A stretch of DNA of 64,000 nucleotides, from contig NZ_CXOP01000002.1 in assembly GCF_001269345.1 (NCBI RefSeq), forward strand, positions 558,853 through 622,852, given 5' to 3'. Of this stretch, positions 16,206 through 24,926 are shown in pieces. This DNA comes from Limnohabitans sp. 2KL-27 (GTDB taxonomy: Bacteria > Pseudomonadota > Gammaproteobacteria > Burkholderiales > Burkholderiaceae_C). The notes beneath the pieces are model-generated. The model saw only the letters and a list, made by a program, of their open reading frames with translations, was not told where the DNA came from and made no database searches. Positions within the stretch are counted from its first letter, which is position 1. The number at the start of each line of letters is the position of its first letter. A program made the position numbers and the translations under genes.

Positions 16206-17138
16206 ATGAGCAAAAGTCGTAAGGTCATCATCACTTGCGCCCCAACTGGCGCCATCCACACACCCAGCATGTCTCCACACCTTCCGGTGACCGCGGATGA
16301 AATTGCAAAAGCAGCGATTGACGCAGCGCAGGCTGGCGCGGCCATTCTTCACCTTCACGCGCGCGATCCGGTCGACGGCAAACCCTCGCAAGACCCCGAG
16401 CTGTTCGTCCCCTTTTTGGAAAAGATCAAAGCCAGTACAGACGCCGTCATCAACATCACCACGGGAGGCAGTCCACACATGACGGTAGAAGACCGCATGC
16501 GCCCCGTGATGCGTTTTCAGCCCGAAGTGGCTTCGCTCAATATGGGCTCCATGAACTTTGGCCTTTTTCCGATGCTCGAGCGTTACAAAAACCTCCAGCA
16601 CGACTGGGAGCGCCAGCACTTGGAAAACAGCCGTGATCTGGTTTTCAAGAACACCTACAAAGACATCGAAACGATCCTGCGAAGGGGTACGGACAACGGC
16701 ACACGCTTTGAATTTGAATGCTATGACATCAGCCACCTGTACAACTTGTCCCACTTCATGGACAGAGGCTTGGTCAAAGGGCCACTTTTTGTTCAATCTG
16801 TTTTTGGAATTCTGGGCGGTATTGGTGCCCATCCTGAAGATTTGATGCACATGCGTCGCACGGCCGACCGACTGTTTGGAGATCAGTACCAATGGTCCAT
16901 CCTGGGGGCTGGTAAAAATCAAATTCCCCTTGCCAGCATGGGCGCGGCCATGGGCTCCCATGTTCGTGTCGGACTGGAGGACTCTTTGTGGATGGGCCCC
17001 GGTCAACTGGCCCAATCCAGTGCGGAGCAAGTGCGCCGCATTCGCACGGTGCTTGAGGCGTTGAATCTCGAGATTGCGACGCCGGCAGAAGCCAGACAAC
17101 TGTTGAACTTAAAAGGCGGCCAACAGGTGGCATTTTGA
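16206..17138 (+). CDS. BKACE-family beta-keto acid cleavage enzyme
   Basis: A 310-residue member of the 3-keto-5-aminohexanoate cleavage family (BKACE, formerly DUF849), Zn-dependent TIM-barrel enzymes that react a beta-keto acid with acetyl-CoA to give acetoacetate and a new acyl-CoA. The two zinc His are in LHLHARD (residues 49 and 51), the substrate-binding Thr/Gly in NITTGGS, the catalytic Glu candidate in FEFECYD, and the third zinc ligand in HVRVGLED. Known members act on 3-keto-5-aminohexanoate, dehydrocarnitine and others; the family is functionally diverse, so the substrate here is open. The next gene's start overlaps its stop. Confidence 0.93.
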   Translation: MSKSRKVIITCAPTGAIHTPSMSPHLPVTADEIAKAAIDAAQAGAAILHLHARDPVDGKPSQDPELFVPFLEKIKASTDAVINITTGGSPHMTVEDRMRPVMRFQPEVASLNMGSMNFGLFPMLERYKNLQHDWERQHLENSRDLVFKNTYKDIETILRRGTDNGTRFEFECYDISHLYNLSHFMDRGLVKGPLFVQSVFGILGGIGAHPEDLMHMRRTADRLFGDQYQWSILGAGKNQIPLASMGAAMGSHVRVGLEDSLWMGPGQLAQSSAEQVRRIRTVLEALNLEIATPAEARQLLNLKGGQQVAF

Positions 17139-17911
17139 AAATTGAGCAGCGACCGCTGTTCGGTCTGAAGGGCCGCTTGGCGTTGGTGACGGGTTCCACC
17201 CGAGGCATTGGCTTGGCCGCAGCCCAAACATTGGCCAGGCAAGGGGCGACCGTGGTCATCAATGGCCGAGATCCCTTATCGGTACAGCGCACCGTTGACA
17301 GTGGAAAGAATGAGGGCCTCGATTTCAAAGCCATGGCTTTTGATGTGGGAGACCCTGTCGCTGGCGTGCAAGCGCTGGATCGCATTGAGCAAGAGTGGGG
17401 TCCCCTGGACATCTTGTTTGCGAATGCAGGCATTCAACATCGCGCTGCGCTGCTGGGGTTTGACTTGGCCGACTTTCAGCGCGTGGTCGCATTCAATCTC
17501 ACGGCGCAGTGGGCCTTGGCCCAACACGCTGCCCGGTCCATGGTGTCCCGAAAAAAGGGGCGAATCCTGTTTACGGGATCCATCACGGCTGTTTTGGGGC
17601 GAGAAAATGTCAGTGCTTACACCGCCGCCAAAGGCGCTCTGCATGCCTTGGTGCGTCAATGGTCCGCAGAACTTGCGCCTGCAGGTGTGACGGTCAACGC
17701 CATTGCACCGGGTTATATACAGACCGAGTTGACCGAGGCCCTGTGGACCGATCCTTCATTCAATGCATGGTTGGAAAAGCGAACCCCTGCCGGTCGATGG
17801 GGGCAAGCGCAAGACTTGGCGGCAGCGGTCACTTTTTTGGCCTCAGACGAAGCCAGTTTCATTACCGGACAAACGCTTGTGGTCGATGGGGGCTTGTCAT
17901 CGACCATGTGA
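17135..17911 (+). CDS. SDR-family oxidoreductase (gluconate 5-dehydrogenase-like)
   Basis: A 258-residue short-chain dehydrogenase with VTGSTRGIGLAAAQ, NAG, ITGSITA-type Ser region (LFTGSITAV), the YTAAK catalytic pair and a C-terminal TLVVDGG. The start is a TTG overlapping the BKACE stop (TTGA), with AGGTGG 4 nt upstream, implying translational coupling. It closes the operon: two SDRs plus a 3-hydroxy acid dehydrogenase and BKACE suggest stepwise oxidation of a polyhydroxy or hydroxy acid. Resemblance to gluconate 5-dehydrogenase is only at family level. Confidence 0.88.
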   Translation: MKIEQRPLFGLKGRLALVTGSTRGIGLAAAQTLARQGATVVINGRDPLSVQRTVDSGKNEGLDFKAMAFDVGDPVAGVQALDRIEQEWGPLDILFANAGIQHRAALLGFDLADFQRVVAFNLTAQWALAQHAARSMVSRKKGRILFTGSITAVLGRENVSAYTAAKGALHALVRQWSAELAPAGVTVNAIAPGYIQTELTEALWTDPSFNAWLEKRTPAGRWGQAQDLAAAVTFLASDEASFITGQTLVVDGGLSSTM

Positions 17912-18705
17912 GCAGTTTCATCTTGGTGCGTAAGGCCTGTGACGGGGTCTTCAGTGCCATTGCATTCTGGCGGATGGTCGTGTTCTGGGGGCGTTGTGGC
18001 ACCCGTTCACCCACAAGAAGTGCAGCGTTCAATACATTTCTTGCACCAAGCTGTGATGCCACCAGGGTCGAACAAAAAAGTGACGAACCCATCGCAACAG
18101 CGCGACCCTTCATTTCTGCGCTGTGTGCCCATCGTGCTTAGCCATTCATTCAACAAACACGGCAAGAGATAGACAAGACGTAAAGTGGCGGCGGTGTGAT
18201 GATCGTGAACAAGTTCTTGGCACAAGAAAGTCTGCCAGTTTCGCTGCGTATGAGCGTTGTTGATGCCGGAGAAGTCAAGCTGGAGATTCGGCCAGAAAAA
18301 TCAAATGCCAAAACCCTGGCAATGTCGTCGGTATGCGAAAAGTTGAGTGCAACTTAATTTGCCATCTGGTCTGCCCCGAATTTTGGGCAACTTCGAAAAT
18401 CAACTTCCATGTAGCTCCTCAACAGACATGAGATATCAAGCACATTGGGAAACAACGTTGTTTGAATCAACCCAGCCAGGCATTTATCTTTAGCGTGGCG
18501 ACCAAAAAAGCAATCCTTGGTAGGTGGTTTTGAACGCTGTGCAGCACGCATTTTCGAAGCGAACAGGCAGTTCTCATCCGTAACCGTGTCAAAACGACTA
18601 TGGCCCAACTATGCATAAAACGAAAAATACGCCTCATAAATTCGATTAGACAAATGAGCAGGGCTGTCTATAAGATGAATTCATCCTTATCAGGAGGCAA
18701 ATCTC
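17912..18705. other. 794-bp gap with lower G+C and no recognised gene
   Basis: This stretch between the two catabolic islands has noticeably more A+T than its surroundings, especially 18300-18690. Several short frames exist on both strands (for example an 84-residue minus-strand frame at 18354-18608 and Cys-rich 72-residue frame at 18007-18225), but none has a family motif, good start signals or convincing codon use. It looks like a junction or decayed DNA rather than a coding region. The last 15 bp hold the AGGAGG site of the next gene. Confidence 0.5.
18199..18357 (+). CDS. Possible 52-residue small protein, unrecognised
   Basis: A short ATG-to-TAA frame inside the low-G+C gap. The residue pattern (VSLRMSVVDAGEVKLEIRP, then EKSNAKTLAM) has the short beta-strand plus charged-tail look of MazE/AbrB-type antitoxin C-termini, but that is only an impression. 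There is no clear ribosome-binding site and no toxin partner next to it. It may be a remnant or chance ORF. Confidence 0.2.
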   Translation: MIVNKFLAQESLPVSLRMSVVDAGEVKLEIRPEKSNAKTLAMSSVCEKLSAT

Positions 18706-19713
18706 GTGGATGTATCTCGCTTTCCCCGCATCAGCCTTGGCCATTTCCCGACCCCCCTCGAGCCGATGGCCAACCTCACGTCACTTTTGGGCGGCCCTCG
18801 TCTGTGGATCAAGCGTGACGATTGCACCGGTCTTGCGTCAGGCGGGAACAAAACGCGCAAGCTCGAATACCTCATGGCTGAGGCCGTTGCAGCGCGTGCG
18901 GATATCGTGATTACCCAAGGGGCCACTCAATCAAACCATGCCCGGCAGACTGCTGCCGCTGCCGCCAAACTGGGCATGAAATGCCTCATATTGCTGGAAG
19001 ACCGAACAGGCAGCACCGATCCAGATTACACAGACAACGGCAATGTGTTGCTCAATCGTCTGCATGGTGCCACCGTAGAGCGACGTGCCGGCGGCACCAA
19101 TATGCAACAAGAGATGGAAGCGGCCGCTGCACGTTTGCAGAGCGATGGCATGCGTCCTTATGTGATTCCCGGAGGGGGGTCCAATCCCGTAGGTGCTCTG
19201 GGGTATGTGAATGCGGCATTGGAGTTGATCGAGCAGGCTGCTGCGCGTGGCTTGAAAATTGATTATTTGGTGCACGCCACGGGCAGCGCCGGGACGCAAG
19301 CTGGACTGGCGGCGGGTCTGTATGCAGCAAACAGTGACATCCGGTTGCTTGGAATCGGTACACGGGCCCCAAAGGAAAAGCAGGAAACCATGGTGTTCGA
19401 CCTGGCCTGCAGAACACTCGACTACATGGGCATGCGAGCGGGTTTGGGTCGTGACTCCGTGGTGGCCAATTGCGACTACGTGGGGCCCGGTTATGGCTTG
19501 CCGACCCCCGGCATGGTAGAGGCGGTTGAGATTCTGGCCCGCAGCGAAGGGTTGCTCCTCGATCCAGTCTATTCAGGCAAGGGCATGGCAGGCCTCATCG
19601 ATTTGATTCGAAAAGGTCATTTCAAGGCCACGGATAACGTCGTCTTTCTTCACACGGGCGGCTCAGTCGGTTTGTTTGGATACCCGGCAGCGTTCGGGTA
19701 CAAACCATCCTAA
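18706..19713 (+). CDS. D-cysteine desulfhydrase / L-cysteate sulfo-lyase family PLP enzyme
   Basis: A 335-residue PLP-dependent lyase. The PLP lysine is in [11 protein letters not shown] (K49), followed by [20 protein letters not shown] and a C-terminal [11 protein letters not shown], the hallmarks of the D-cysteine desulfhydrase/ACC-deaminase branch. From memory the sequence is especially close to L-cysteate sulfo-lyase (CuyA) of Roseobacter-type bacteria, which releases pyruvate, sulfite and ammonia. The GTG start at 18706 is supported by AGGAGG 8 nt upstream. A TRAP transporter follows, consistent with uptake of a small acidic substrate. Confidence 0.88.
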   Translation: MDVSRFPRISLGHFPTPLEPMANLTSLLGGPRLWIKRDDCTGLASGGNKTRKLEYLMAEAVAARADIVITQGATQSNHARQTAAAAAKLGMKCLILLEDRTGSTDPDYTDNGNVLLNRLHGATVERRAGGTNMQQEMEAAAARLQSDGMRPYVIPGGGSNPVGALGYVNAALELIEQAAARGLKIDYLVHATGSAGTQAGLAAGLYAANSDIRLLGIGTRAPKEKQETMVFDLACRTLDYMGMRAGLGRDSVVANCDYVGPGYGLPTPGMVEAVEILARSEGLLLDPVYSGKGMAGLIDLIRKGHFKATDNVVFLHTGGSVGLFGYPAAFGYKPS

Positions 19714-19759
19714 TTTTTTTGCTGCAGGACGTTTTATTTCACCCATCACAGGAGCATTT

Positions 19760-20749
19760 ATGACGAAATTTTCGAAAATTACATTGGCTTTACTCGGTGG
19801 ACTGCTCAGTGTGGCACCACCAGTCATGGCCCAAACAACCTTGCGGCTTTCCACCTATGTCAACGAAATAGATCCTCGCCATGAAGGATTCAAGAAGTTT
19901 GCAGATCTGGCTGCGGCAAAAACTTCTGGGCGAGTGAAGATACAAATTTTTCCCTCATCGACGCTTCATGGTTGGAGCGAGGGTATTGATGCGATGCAAG
20001 GGGGTGTCTCAGACATCAGTTGGGTTCCCGCCGATCAAAGGTTGCCTTGCTACCGTGTGACTTCCCTGTACCCCATGGTCGTTGACATGAGTAAGCAAAT
20101 CGAGCTTGATGCCGCCTACTCCGCACTCATGAAAGACGAAGCTGCTAAGGCAGGCCTGGTCCCACTGATCAATTCCAATTACTCGTACGATCAAGAGTGG
20201 TGGTTCAAAAAGCCCGGTACTGATTTGTCCAAGATGAACGGCATGTTGGTGCGCTCGATTGGACCCCTGGTCTCGATGATGATCGAAACATGGGGTGGAA
20301 AACCAGTGTTCATCGCTCCCAAAGAGGTCTTTCAATCAGCTGAGCGCGGCGTTGTGGACGGCATCAATATGGGCGTCGCCACCTACAGCGCCAATAAGCT
20401 TTGGGGGGTCATGCCACATATGGTGAAAGCCAATTTGTTCTACGGCAACATCAATTACATGATCAACAAGCGTAAATTTGAAGGCTTGAGTCCAGCCGAT
20501 CAAACGGCCTTGATGGCCGCCGCTCGTGAATCTGAAGCGTGGCTCAAACCCGTCTATGAAAAGTCTGTTGATACGGATATTGCCAATGCCGTCAAGCAAG
20601 GAGGCACGGTTACAAATGTGCCGCCGGCTCAACGCAAGGCCATGGCCGATTTGATTTCTGCCAAATGGAAACCCGAAGTGGACAAGGCCTGTGGCTTAGA
20701 CCAAGCCAACAAAGTACGCGCTTTGTTCACGCAGTACTCTGCTAAATGA
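19760..20749 (+). CDS. TRAP transporter substrate-binding protein (DctP)
   Basis: A 329-residue periplasmic binding protein of the DctP family with a signal peptide (about residues 1-24, ending VMAQ). The body opens with TTLRLSTYVNEIDPRHEGFK and contains the FIAPKEVFQSAERGVVDG segment typical of DctP proteins. It delivers the substrate to the DctQM membrane complex encoded directly downstream. The ATG at 19760 has CAGGAG 6 nt upstream. Its stop overlaps the next start (ATGA). Confidence 0.92.
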   Translation: MTKFSKITLALLGGLLSVAPPVMAQTTLRLSTYVNEIDPRHEGFKKFADLAAAKTSGRVKIQIFPSSTLHGWSEGIDAMQGGVSDISWVPADQRLPCYRVTSLYPMVVDMSKQIELDAAYSALMKDEAAKAGLVPLINSNYSYDQEWWFKKPGTDLSKMNGMLVRSIGPLVSMMIETWGGKPVFIAPKEVFQSAERGVVDGINMGVATYSANKLWGVMPHMVKANLFYGNINYMINKRKFEGLSPADQTALMAAARESEAWLKPVYEKSVDTDIANAVKQGGTVTNVPPAQRKAMADLISAKWKPEVDKACGLDQANKVRALFTQYSAK

Positions 20750-21279
20750 TGATGCTGGCTGCATTACTGCAAAAAGTGGAGCGACTTGCCGTTTGGCTTG
20801 CAGGCATTGGCGCGATGATCATCATCGTGCAGATGCTTTGGATTTCATATGGCGTATTCATGCGCTATGTCATATCTAAGCCAGACGGCATGGTGACTGA
20901 GGCAACAGCGCTGCTCTTGTTTCCTGCGGCTTTTTTGGGACTTGCATTTGCATTGAAAGAGGACGCATATCCCAAGGTGTCTTTTTTACTTGACGCATTG
21001 CAACCCCGAGGTCGGCGTTGGCTTGAAGCACTGAACTTTGTGTTGATGATCATCGTTGGCGGTTTTTTTGCCATCGCAGCAGTCAAGGCGACGATGGGCT
21101 CTTTTGAATCGGGTGCCGCATCTGAAATTCTCCTTTGGCCGCGCTACCTTTTTTGGGGGCCAGGTGCTTTAGCGCTTACCGTCTTCACAATCCACGCCGG
21201 TCTCAAACTCGCAGTGCTTGTCGCGGCAAGCTCGGACGACATGAACGACCCAACAGCCTCGCACGGCAAGCCAAGTTAG
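20746..21279 (+). CDS. TRAP transporter small permease (DctQ)
   Basis: A 177-residue protein with four hydrophobic helices (about residues 15-38, 50-70, 92-115 and 132-155), the usual DctQ topology. The second loop carries the family-like KPDGMVTEATALLLFPAAF. It pairs with DctM in the sodium-driven TRAP importer. The start codon overlaps the dctP stop and dctM follows after 8 nt. Confidence 0.9.
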   Translation: MMMLAALLQKVERLAVWLAGIGAMIIIVQMLWISYGVFMRYVISKPDGMVTEATALLLFPAAFLGLAFALKEDAYPKVSFLLDALQPRGRRWLEALNFVLMIIVGGFFAIAAVKATMGSFESGAASEILLWPRYLFWGPGALALTVFTIHAGLKLAVLVAASSDDMNDPTASHGKPS

Positions 21280-21287
21280 GAGTGATG

Positions 21288-22589
21288 ATGGAGTGGTACC
21301 AAGTTGGATTGGGCCTCATGGCCTTGCTGGTTTTGTTCATTGGTATCGGTTTACCGATTCCTTTTGCACTGGCGGCTGCCTCGATGCCGTTCCTATTTCA
21401 TATCCAGGGCTGGTCTACAGCGCTTGTCAGTAGCCAACTCAAGCTCTGGGGTGTATGGATTGACTATGTGTTGCTGTCGGTTCCGCTTTTCGTCTTCTTG
21501 GGCGAATTGATTGGTCGATCGAATATTGGCCCGAACCTTTATCAGTTCATGCATCGCGGGGTGCGTATACGTGGGTCGGCTGCCTATGGGAGCATTGCAG
21601 CTTGCGCCGGTTTCGGAGCTGTTTGCGGCTCTTCAATGGTTGGATCGTTGACCATTGGCGGTGTTGCATTGCCCGAGATGAAAAAACTGGGTTACGACAA
21701 TCGGCTCTCAAGCGGGGTGCTGGCAGCTGGCGGCACACTGAGCGTGTTGATTCCTCCAAGCCTTATTCTTCTGTTTTACGGCATTGTGACGGATACATCG
21801 ATCGGCGATTTGTTCATTGCGGGCATCGTTCCTGGTTTGGTGTTGGTGCTGTTTTTTTGCCTGATCGTCTATGTATGGGGAAAACTCTACCCCTCACACA
21901 TTCCCGACGCCGATGCCACCGCGCGCACCAGTTTTCGTGAAATGCTCATCTCTTTGGGCCCCATATTTTTGGTTGGACTCGTGATCACAGTCTCCATCTA
22001 TACCGGTATTGCAACGCCGACTGAAGCCGCAGCCGTCGCAGCACTTTTGACGGTCGTTCTCGCCTTTGCCGTTGGCGGACTGGACATGACCGGCCTGAAG
22101 GCTTCATTGATGTCAACCATGCGCACCATGGGGTACTTGGGTCTGCTGCTTTCAGCCGGGGTATTGTTCGGCTTTGTGATGACCTACTATCGTGTTCCGC
22201 AGCAGTTCACAGAGTTGTTCCAAACTTTTCAACTCAGCCCATATGCTGTGCTCTCGATCGTGATTGTTTTTTACCTTGTTCTCGGCATGTTCCTTGAGCC
22301 TGTGTCCATGACTTTTATCACATTGCCCACCATTTACCCGCTGATGCACGCTGCTGGATTCGACATGATCTGGTTTGGCATTATCTTCACCATCACGATG
22401 GAGATCGCTGTGCTTACGCCACCGGTAGGTCTTAATTTGTATGTCATTCAAGGGATCAGTCGAGGATCTATTTCAATCAGCGAAGTGATTTATGGTTGTT
22501 TGCCATTTATCGGAAGCATGTTGGTTTTGATTGCATTGCTGATCCTGTTGCCTGAAATTGCAACTGGACTGCCGAAAGCCATGAAATGA
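21288..22589 (+). CDS. TRAP transporter large permease (DctM)
   Basis: A 433-residue membrane protein with about 12 hydrophobic helices, including the family patterns GSSMVGSLTIGGVALPEMKK and SVLIPPSLILLFYGIV and a C-terminal AVLTPPVGLNLYVIQG. DctM is the ion-coupled transport subunit. I chose the ATG at 21288, 5 nt after TAGGAG; ATG 21285 is too close to that site. The stop overlaps the hydrolase start by 4 nt, so the hydrolase is part of the transporter operon. Confidence 0.93.
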   Translation: MEWYQVGLGLMALLVLFIGIGLPIPFALAAASMPFLFHIQGWSTALVSSQLKLWGVWIDYVLLSVPLFVFLGELIGRSNIGPNLYQFMHRGVRIRGSAAYGSIAACAGFGAVCGSSMVGSLTIGGVALPEMKKLGYDNRLSSGVLAAGGTLSVLIPPSLILLFYGIVTDTSIGDLFIAGIVPGLVLVLFFCLIVYVWGKLYPSHIPDADATARTSFREMLISLGPIFLVGLVITVSIYTGIATPTEAAAVAALLTVVLAFAVGGLDMTGLKASLMSTMRTMGYLGLLLSAGVLFGFVMTYYRVPQQFTELFQTFQLSPYAVLSIVIVFYLVLGMFLEPVSMTFITLPTIYPLMHAAGFDMIWFGIIFTITMEIAVLTPPVGLNLYVIQGISRGSISISEVIYGCLPFIGSMLVLIALLILLPEIATGLPKAMK

Positions 22590-23386
22590 TTGAATCCCAA
22601 ACAACCTCTTTGCCGTTTCGCCGCGCCGGAGCAGGCCCGACTCTGGTCTTGGTACATGGTTATTTAGGTGGATCGAGCCAGTGGGTGGCCGAAATAGAGA
22701 GATTGCGCCATTTTTTTGACGTCATCGCTGTTGATCTCGCAGGTTATGGTGATGCGAGACACTTGAACGCACCCAAGGATATTGCGGCTCACGCGCATTC
22801 TGTCTTAACAACTTTGGATCAGTTAGGCATCCGCGAATTTCATCTTCTTGGACATTCCATGGGTGGCATGGTGGTGCAGGAAATCGTCCATCAAGCACCG
22901 CAAAGGGTCATGCGTTTGGTGCTTTATGCCACAGGTCCCCAGGGCAGTATTCCCGGGCGTTTTGAGACCATGGCGCGATCGCGTGAGCGATTGGCCGAAG
23001 ATGGTGTCGAGAGCACAGCCCGGCGCATTTGCGCCACTTGGCTACTTGACCGTGAAGCTTCACCCGCTTACAACTTGCTCGCTTCACTTGGAACATGCGC
23101 CAGCTACCAGGCTGCTGAGGCCGGTTTGTGGGCAATGGAGGGCTGGGATGGACGTCACAGATTGATGAACATCCAGCAGCAAACCCTGATCGTCTGGGGT
23201 GAGGCTGACCGCAGCTACGGCTGGTCTCAAATAGAAGCACTTTGGAGAGGCATTCCTGGCGCCTCTTTGGCGGTGCTACCTGCTTGTTCACATGCACTGC
23301 ACCTAGAGCGCACAGCAATGTTTCATGGGATTTTGCTCGACTTCTTATCCACTACTGCCCATCGCAATTCGGCTGTATCTTCATGA
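22586..23386 (+). CDS. Alpha/beta hydrolase in TRAP operon
   Basis: A 266-residue hydrolase with the oxyanion segment HGYLGGS, nucleophile elbow GHSMGG (Ser91), an acid in WGEADRSYGW and the final His in CSHALHLE, a complete catalytic triad. It is of the carboxylesterase/2-hydroxymuconate-semialdehyde hydrolase-like size. Because its ATG overlaps the dctM stop, it is likely translated with the transporter and may act on the imported compound, for example by hydrolysing an ester or amide. No signal peptide is seen. Confidence 0.87.
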   Translation: MIESQTTSLPFRRAGAGPTLVLVHGYLGGSSQWVAEIERLRHFFDVIAVDLAGYGDARHLNAPKDIAAHAHSVLTTLDQLGIREFHLLGHSMGGMVVQEIVHQAPQRVMRLVLYATGPQGSIPGRFETMARSRERLAEDGVESTARRICATWLLDREASPAYNLLASLGTCASYQAAEAGLWAMEGWDGRHRLMNIQQQTLIVWGEADRSYGWSQIEALWRGIPGASLAVLPACSHALHLERTAMFHGILLDFLSTTAHRNSAVSS

Positions 23387-23735
23387 TCGCCCATGGCCTT
23401 ATGTAGTCCTCTGCTCACTGAATTGAGCACAGCGAACCGGTCAATCGAAGACGCAGGCCTGGTTGTGAATCCATGATTCACAGGCGCTCAAGCGCGAGAT
23501 GATGCTTTGATGGATGAGAAAGCGCACTCGGAAAAGGCTTTTCCCTGAAGTTTTCATTGTTGATCACCATGGTGGTGGACCCATCGGGCATCGACCTTGC
23601 ACTGTGGCCATCAGACTGGTTTGGCCGTGCCCCGCTGGGTCGAGGCTGTGTATCGCTCGGATGTGAAAATAGAATCAGCATGGGGCAAGCTTTCTTTGCG
23701 AGAAAACTTGAGTCATCATCAAATCGGGGGAACCC
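23387..23735. other. 349-bp gap between hydrolase and LysR genes
   Basis: No gene is supported. The only structure noticed is a weak 6-bp inverted repeat TGCTCA/TGAGCA at 23412-23429 just after the hydrolase stop, which lacks a T-run. The promoter of the downstream LysR gene must lie in the right half; no LysR-type T-N11-A box stands out. Confidence 0.4.
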
Positions 23736-24635
23736 ATGGAACTCAAGTGGCTTGACGACTACTTGGCATTGATTGAAACCGGTTCTTTTTCAGCAGCAGC
23801 TGAAAAGCGCCATGTTTCGCAGCCGGCCTTTTCAAGGCGCATCCAGCATCTGGAAGAATGGTTAGGCGTTGAGTTGATCGATCGAACGCACAAACCCCTG
23901 CGCTTTACACCGCTGGCCACACAGCATGAATCGTCGTTTCGAGGTTTGGTAAATCAAGTTTACGAATTTCGATCCACGCTCAAGTCAGATGCCAACTCAA
24001 GCCCGGGGCTGGTGATTTCTGCGCAACACAGTCTTGCAGCAGCTCACCTTCCTGCATTCCTGCAAAAGCTGCGAACACTCCATCCCGAACAACGCTTTCG
24101 AATTCGCTCAGAAAACCGAGATGAGGGGGTGGCCTTGCTGCTTCGCGGTCAGGCAGATATTTTGCTCGTATATGAATCCAACACTTCTGTCACAGGCATC
24201 CCTGCGCAACTGGCGACTCCCTGCGCTTTGGGAGATGATGTTTTGGTATTGGTGGCCAGTCCCAAACTCTGCATGTCGAAAGATTTTTCAAGACCTGATC
24301 ACCCATTGCCATTGCTTTGTTTTCCGCCAGAGAGTTTCTTTGGTCAAACGGTCCGCACCCATGTCTTGCCTGAGCTCATGCAGTCTCGCTTGGTGGCTGT
24401 GCAATACGTCAGCGAGTTCAGTCTCGGTTTGCGAGAAATGGCCCTGATTCATCAAGGTGCAGCTTGGCTTCCTCGCAGCCTGATCGCTCAAGACTTGAAG
24501 CGTAAAACCCTGCAAGAACTACCCACGATCGGACGTGAAGTCCCCTTGACGATCATGGCTTACTTTGCCAACCATGGCAGTCAGCCGCTCCAGCAGCTGT
24601 TTGCCAAATTTAGCGCGGCCCAAGCCAAGGTTTAG
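23736..24635 (+). CDS. LysR-family transcriptional regulator
   Basis: A 299-residue regulator with the N-terminal winged helix-turn-helix (residues 1-60: FSAAAEKRHVSQPAFSRRI) and a C-terminal periplasmic-binding-like effector domain. The Trp-Leu-Asp-Asp opening and AFSRRIQ recognition helix fit the LysR branch that controls hypochlorite or organic-acid genes. It lies downstream and on the same strand as the lyase-TRAP operon rather than divergent, so control of that operon is likely but not shown. GGGGGAA precedes the ATG. Confidence 0.9.
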   Translation: MELKWLDDYLALIETGSFSAAAEKRHVSQPAFSRRIQHLEEWLGVELIDRTHKPLRFTPLATQHESSFRGLVNQVYEFRSTLKSDANSSPGLVISAQHSLAAAHLPAFLQKLRTLHPEQRFRIRSENRDEGVALLLRGQADILLVYESNTSVTGIPAQLATPCALGDDVLVLVASPKLCMSKDFSRPDHPLPLLCFPPESFFGQTVRTHVLPELMQSRLVAVQYVSEFSLGLREMALIHQGAAWLPRSLIAQDLKRKTLQELPTIGREVPLTIMAYFANHGSQPLQQLFAKFSAAQAKV

Positions 24636-24914
24636 CCTTTTAAATCTAAGCCATATTCAAATCGTCCTGCGCAAGTTCTTGGCCATTGGTTTTGTGGGTC
24701 TTTATGGTGTTGGTGTTCGTGTTCGTCAATTCAGCCGGTTGGCTATCCATTGAAACGGCGTAGCCCTGAGCGTTTTTTTTGTCTGTTCCGTGTTTTTGCC
24801 ACCACCGCTTGGGTGCCGAAATCCTTGTTTGTTCTTTTGTCAAAAGCTCCCGGGCAAGGCTATTACCTACACAGACATGGACGCGCGACTTCTCAACCTG
24901 GACATCACGCTCCC

Positions 24915-24920
24915 TATAAT
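24915..24920 (+). promoter_or_regulatory. Perfect -10 box TATAAT placed for a leaderless mRNA
   Basis: TATAAT ends 6 nt before the ATG of the metallo-beta-lactamase gene, so the expected transcription start is the A of the ATG itself or within 1-2 nt. No Shine-Dalgarno sequence precedes this ATG. A good -35 box is not apparent. Confidence 0.55.
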
Positions 24921-24926
24921 TTGTAC

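Noticed and set aside
14455..17911. Full carnitine degradation operon
   Set aside because: The dehydrogenase and BKACE resemble carnitine enzymes, but a thioesterase (CdhB) and betaine genes are missing and two SDRs are unexplained.
24646..24843. 65-residue minus-strand frame between the LysR gene and the MBL gene
   Set aside because: It has a possible TTG start with GGGAG upstream, but is low-complexity (Thr/Asn/Lys rich), has no homologue I know and may simply be spacer.
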